From an uncultured Burkholderiales bacterium (GTDB lineage Bacteria; Pseudomonadota; Gammaproteobacteria; Burkholderiales; Burkholderiaceae_D), in assembly GCA_903904635.1 (NCBI GenBank), contig CAIVDH010000083.1, positions 1 to 5,891 of the forward strand: 5,891 bases of DNA, written 5' to 3'. The translations under genes and the position numbers were made by a program. A model generated the notes under the pieces. That model was not told the origin of the DNA and searched no databases. It saw only the letters and a list, made by a program, of their open reading frames with translations. Positions 5,861 through 5,891 of this stretch are shown here, piece by piece. Numbering within the stretch: position 1 is the stretch's first letter; each line of letters starts with the position of its first letter.

Positions 5861-5891
5861 GAGCAAAGTGTAGCTAGAGAGTAGGGCTGTC
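5861..5891 (-). promoter_or_regulatory. Upstream region of the copper ATPase gene, cut by the window edge
   Basis: These bases lie upstream of the ribosome binding site. TACACT (5872-5867, minus strand) is a moderate -10 candidate, but a -35 at 17-19 bases would fall on or beyond the window edge. A CueR-type operator with its long spacer therefore cannot be confirmed or excluded. No dyad is evident in the part that is visible. Confidence 0.2.

Noticed and set aside
1..5891. tRNA/rRNA genes, CRISPR arrays, insertion sequences, phage genes or defence systems
   Set aside because: None seen. Essentially all sequence is explained by six known-family genes with short spacers, and no repeated units or terminal inverted repeats with target duplications were found by eye.

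Overview
This window looks like ordinary chromosomal housekeeping and metal-homeostasis sequence from a proteobacterium. Betaproteobacteria is my best guess, but it rests only on remembered protein likeness and on the order pdxH followed by a Cfa-like gene. Five complete genes and one gene fragment cover nearly everything. No RNA gene, CRISPR array, insertion sequence, phage gene or previously undescribed system is visible.

Left block (1-1989, minus strand): a major facilitator superfamily transporter (1989 to 826), then pdxH for pyridoxamine 5'-phosphate oxidase (811 to 176), then the first 28 codons of a third gene that runs off the left edge (86 to 1). That third gene is probably a cyclopropane-fatty-acid-synthase-type methyltransferase. 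The transporter stop codon lies inside the pdxH ribosome binding site, so these two genes are almost certainly co-transcribed. The third gene has an 89-bp spacer with its own candidate promoter and a dyad.

Middle (1990-2943): a 69-bp divergent spacer holds an inverted repeat. It separates the transporter from tcdA on the plus strand, which makes the enzyme that cyclises the t6A37 modification in tRNAs. Neither divergent gene has a clear Shine-Dalgarno sequence.

Right block (2944-5891, minus strand): a Cu(I)/Ag(I)-exporting P1B-type ATPase (5849 to 3465) carries a YHS domain and a short heavy-metal-binding domain at its N terminus, where a classic HMA domain might be expected. One base after its stop begins thpR, the RNA 2',3'-cyclic phosphodiesterase (3463 to 2945). 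thpR in turn converges on tcdA with a single base between the two stop codons.

Functionally the window combines vitamin B6 salvage, tRNA modification, RNA end processing and copper efflux. The points most worth checking are the transporter-pdxH pairing, the domain make-up of the copper ATPase, its tight coupling to thpR, and the small dyads in the two regulatory spacers.
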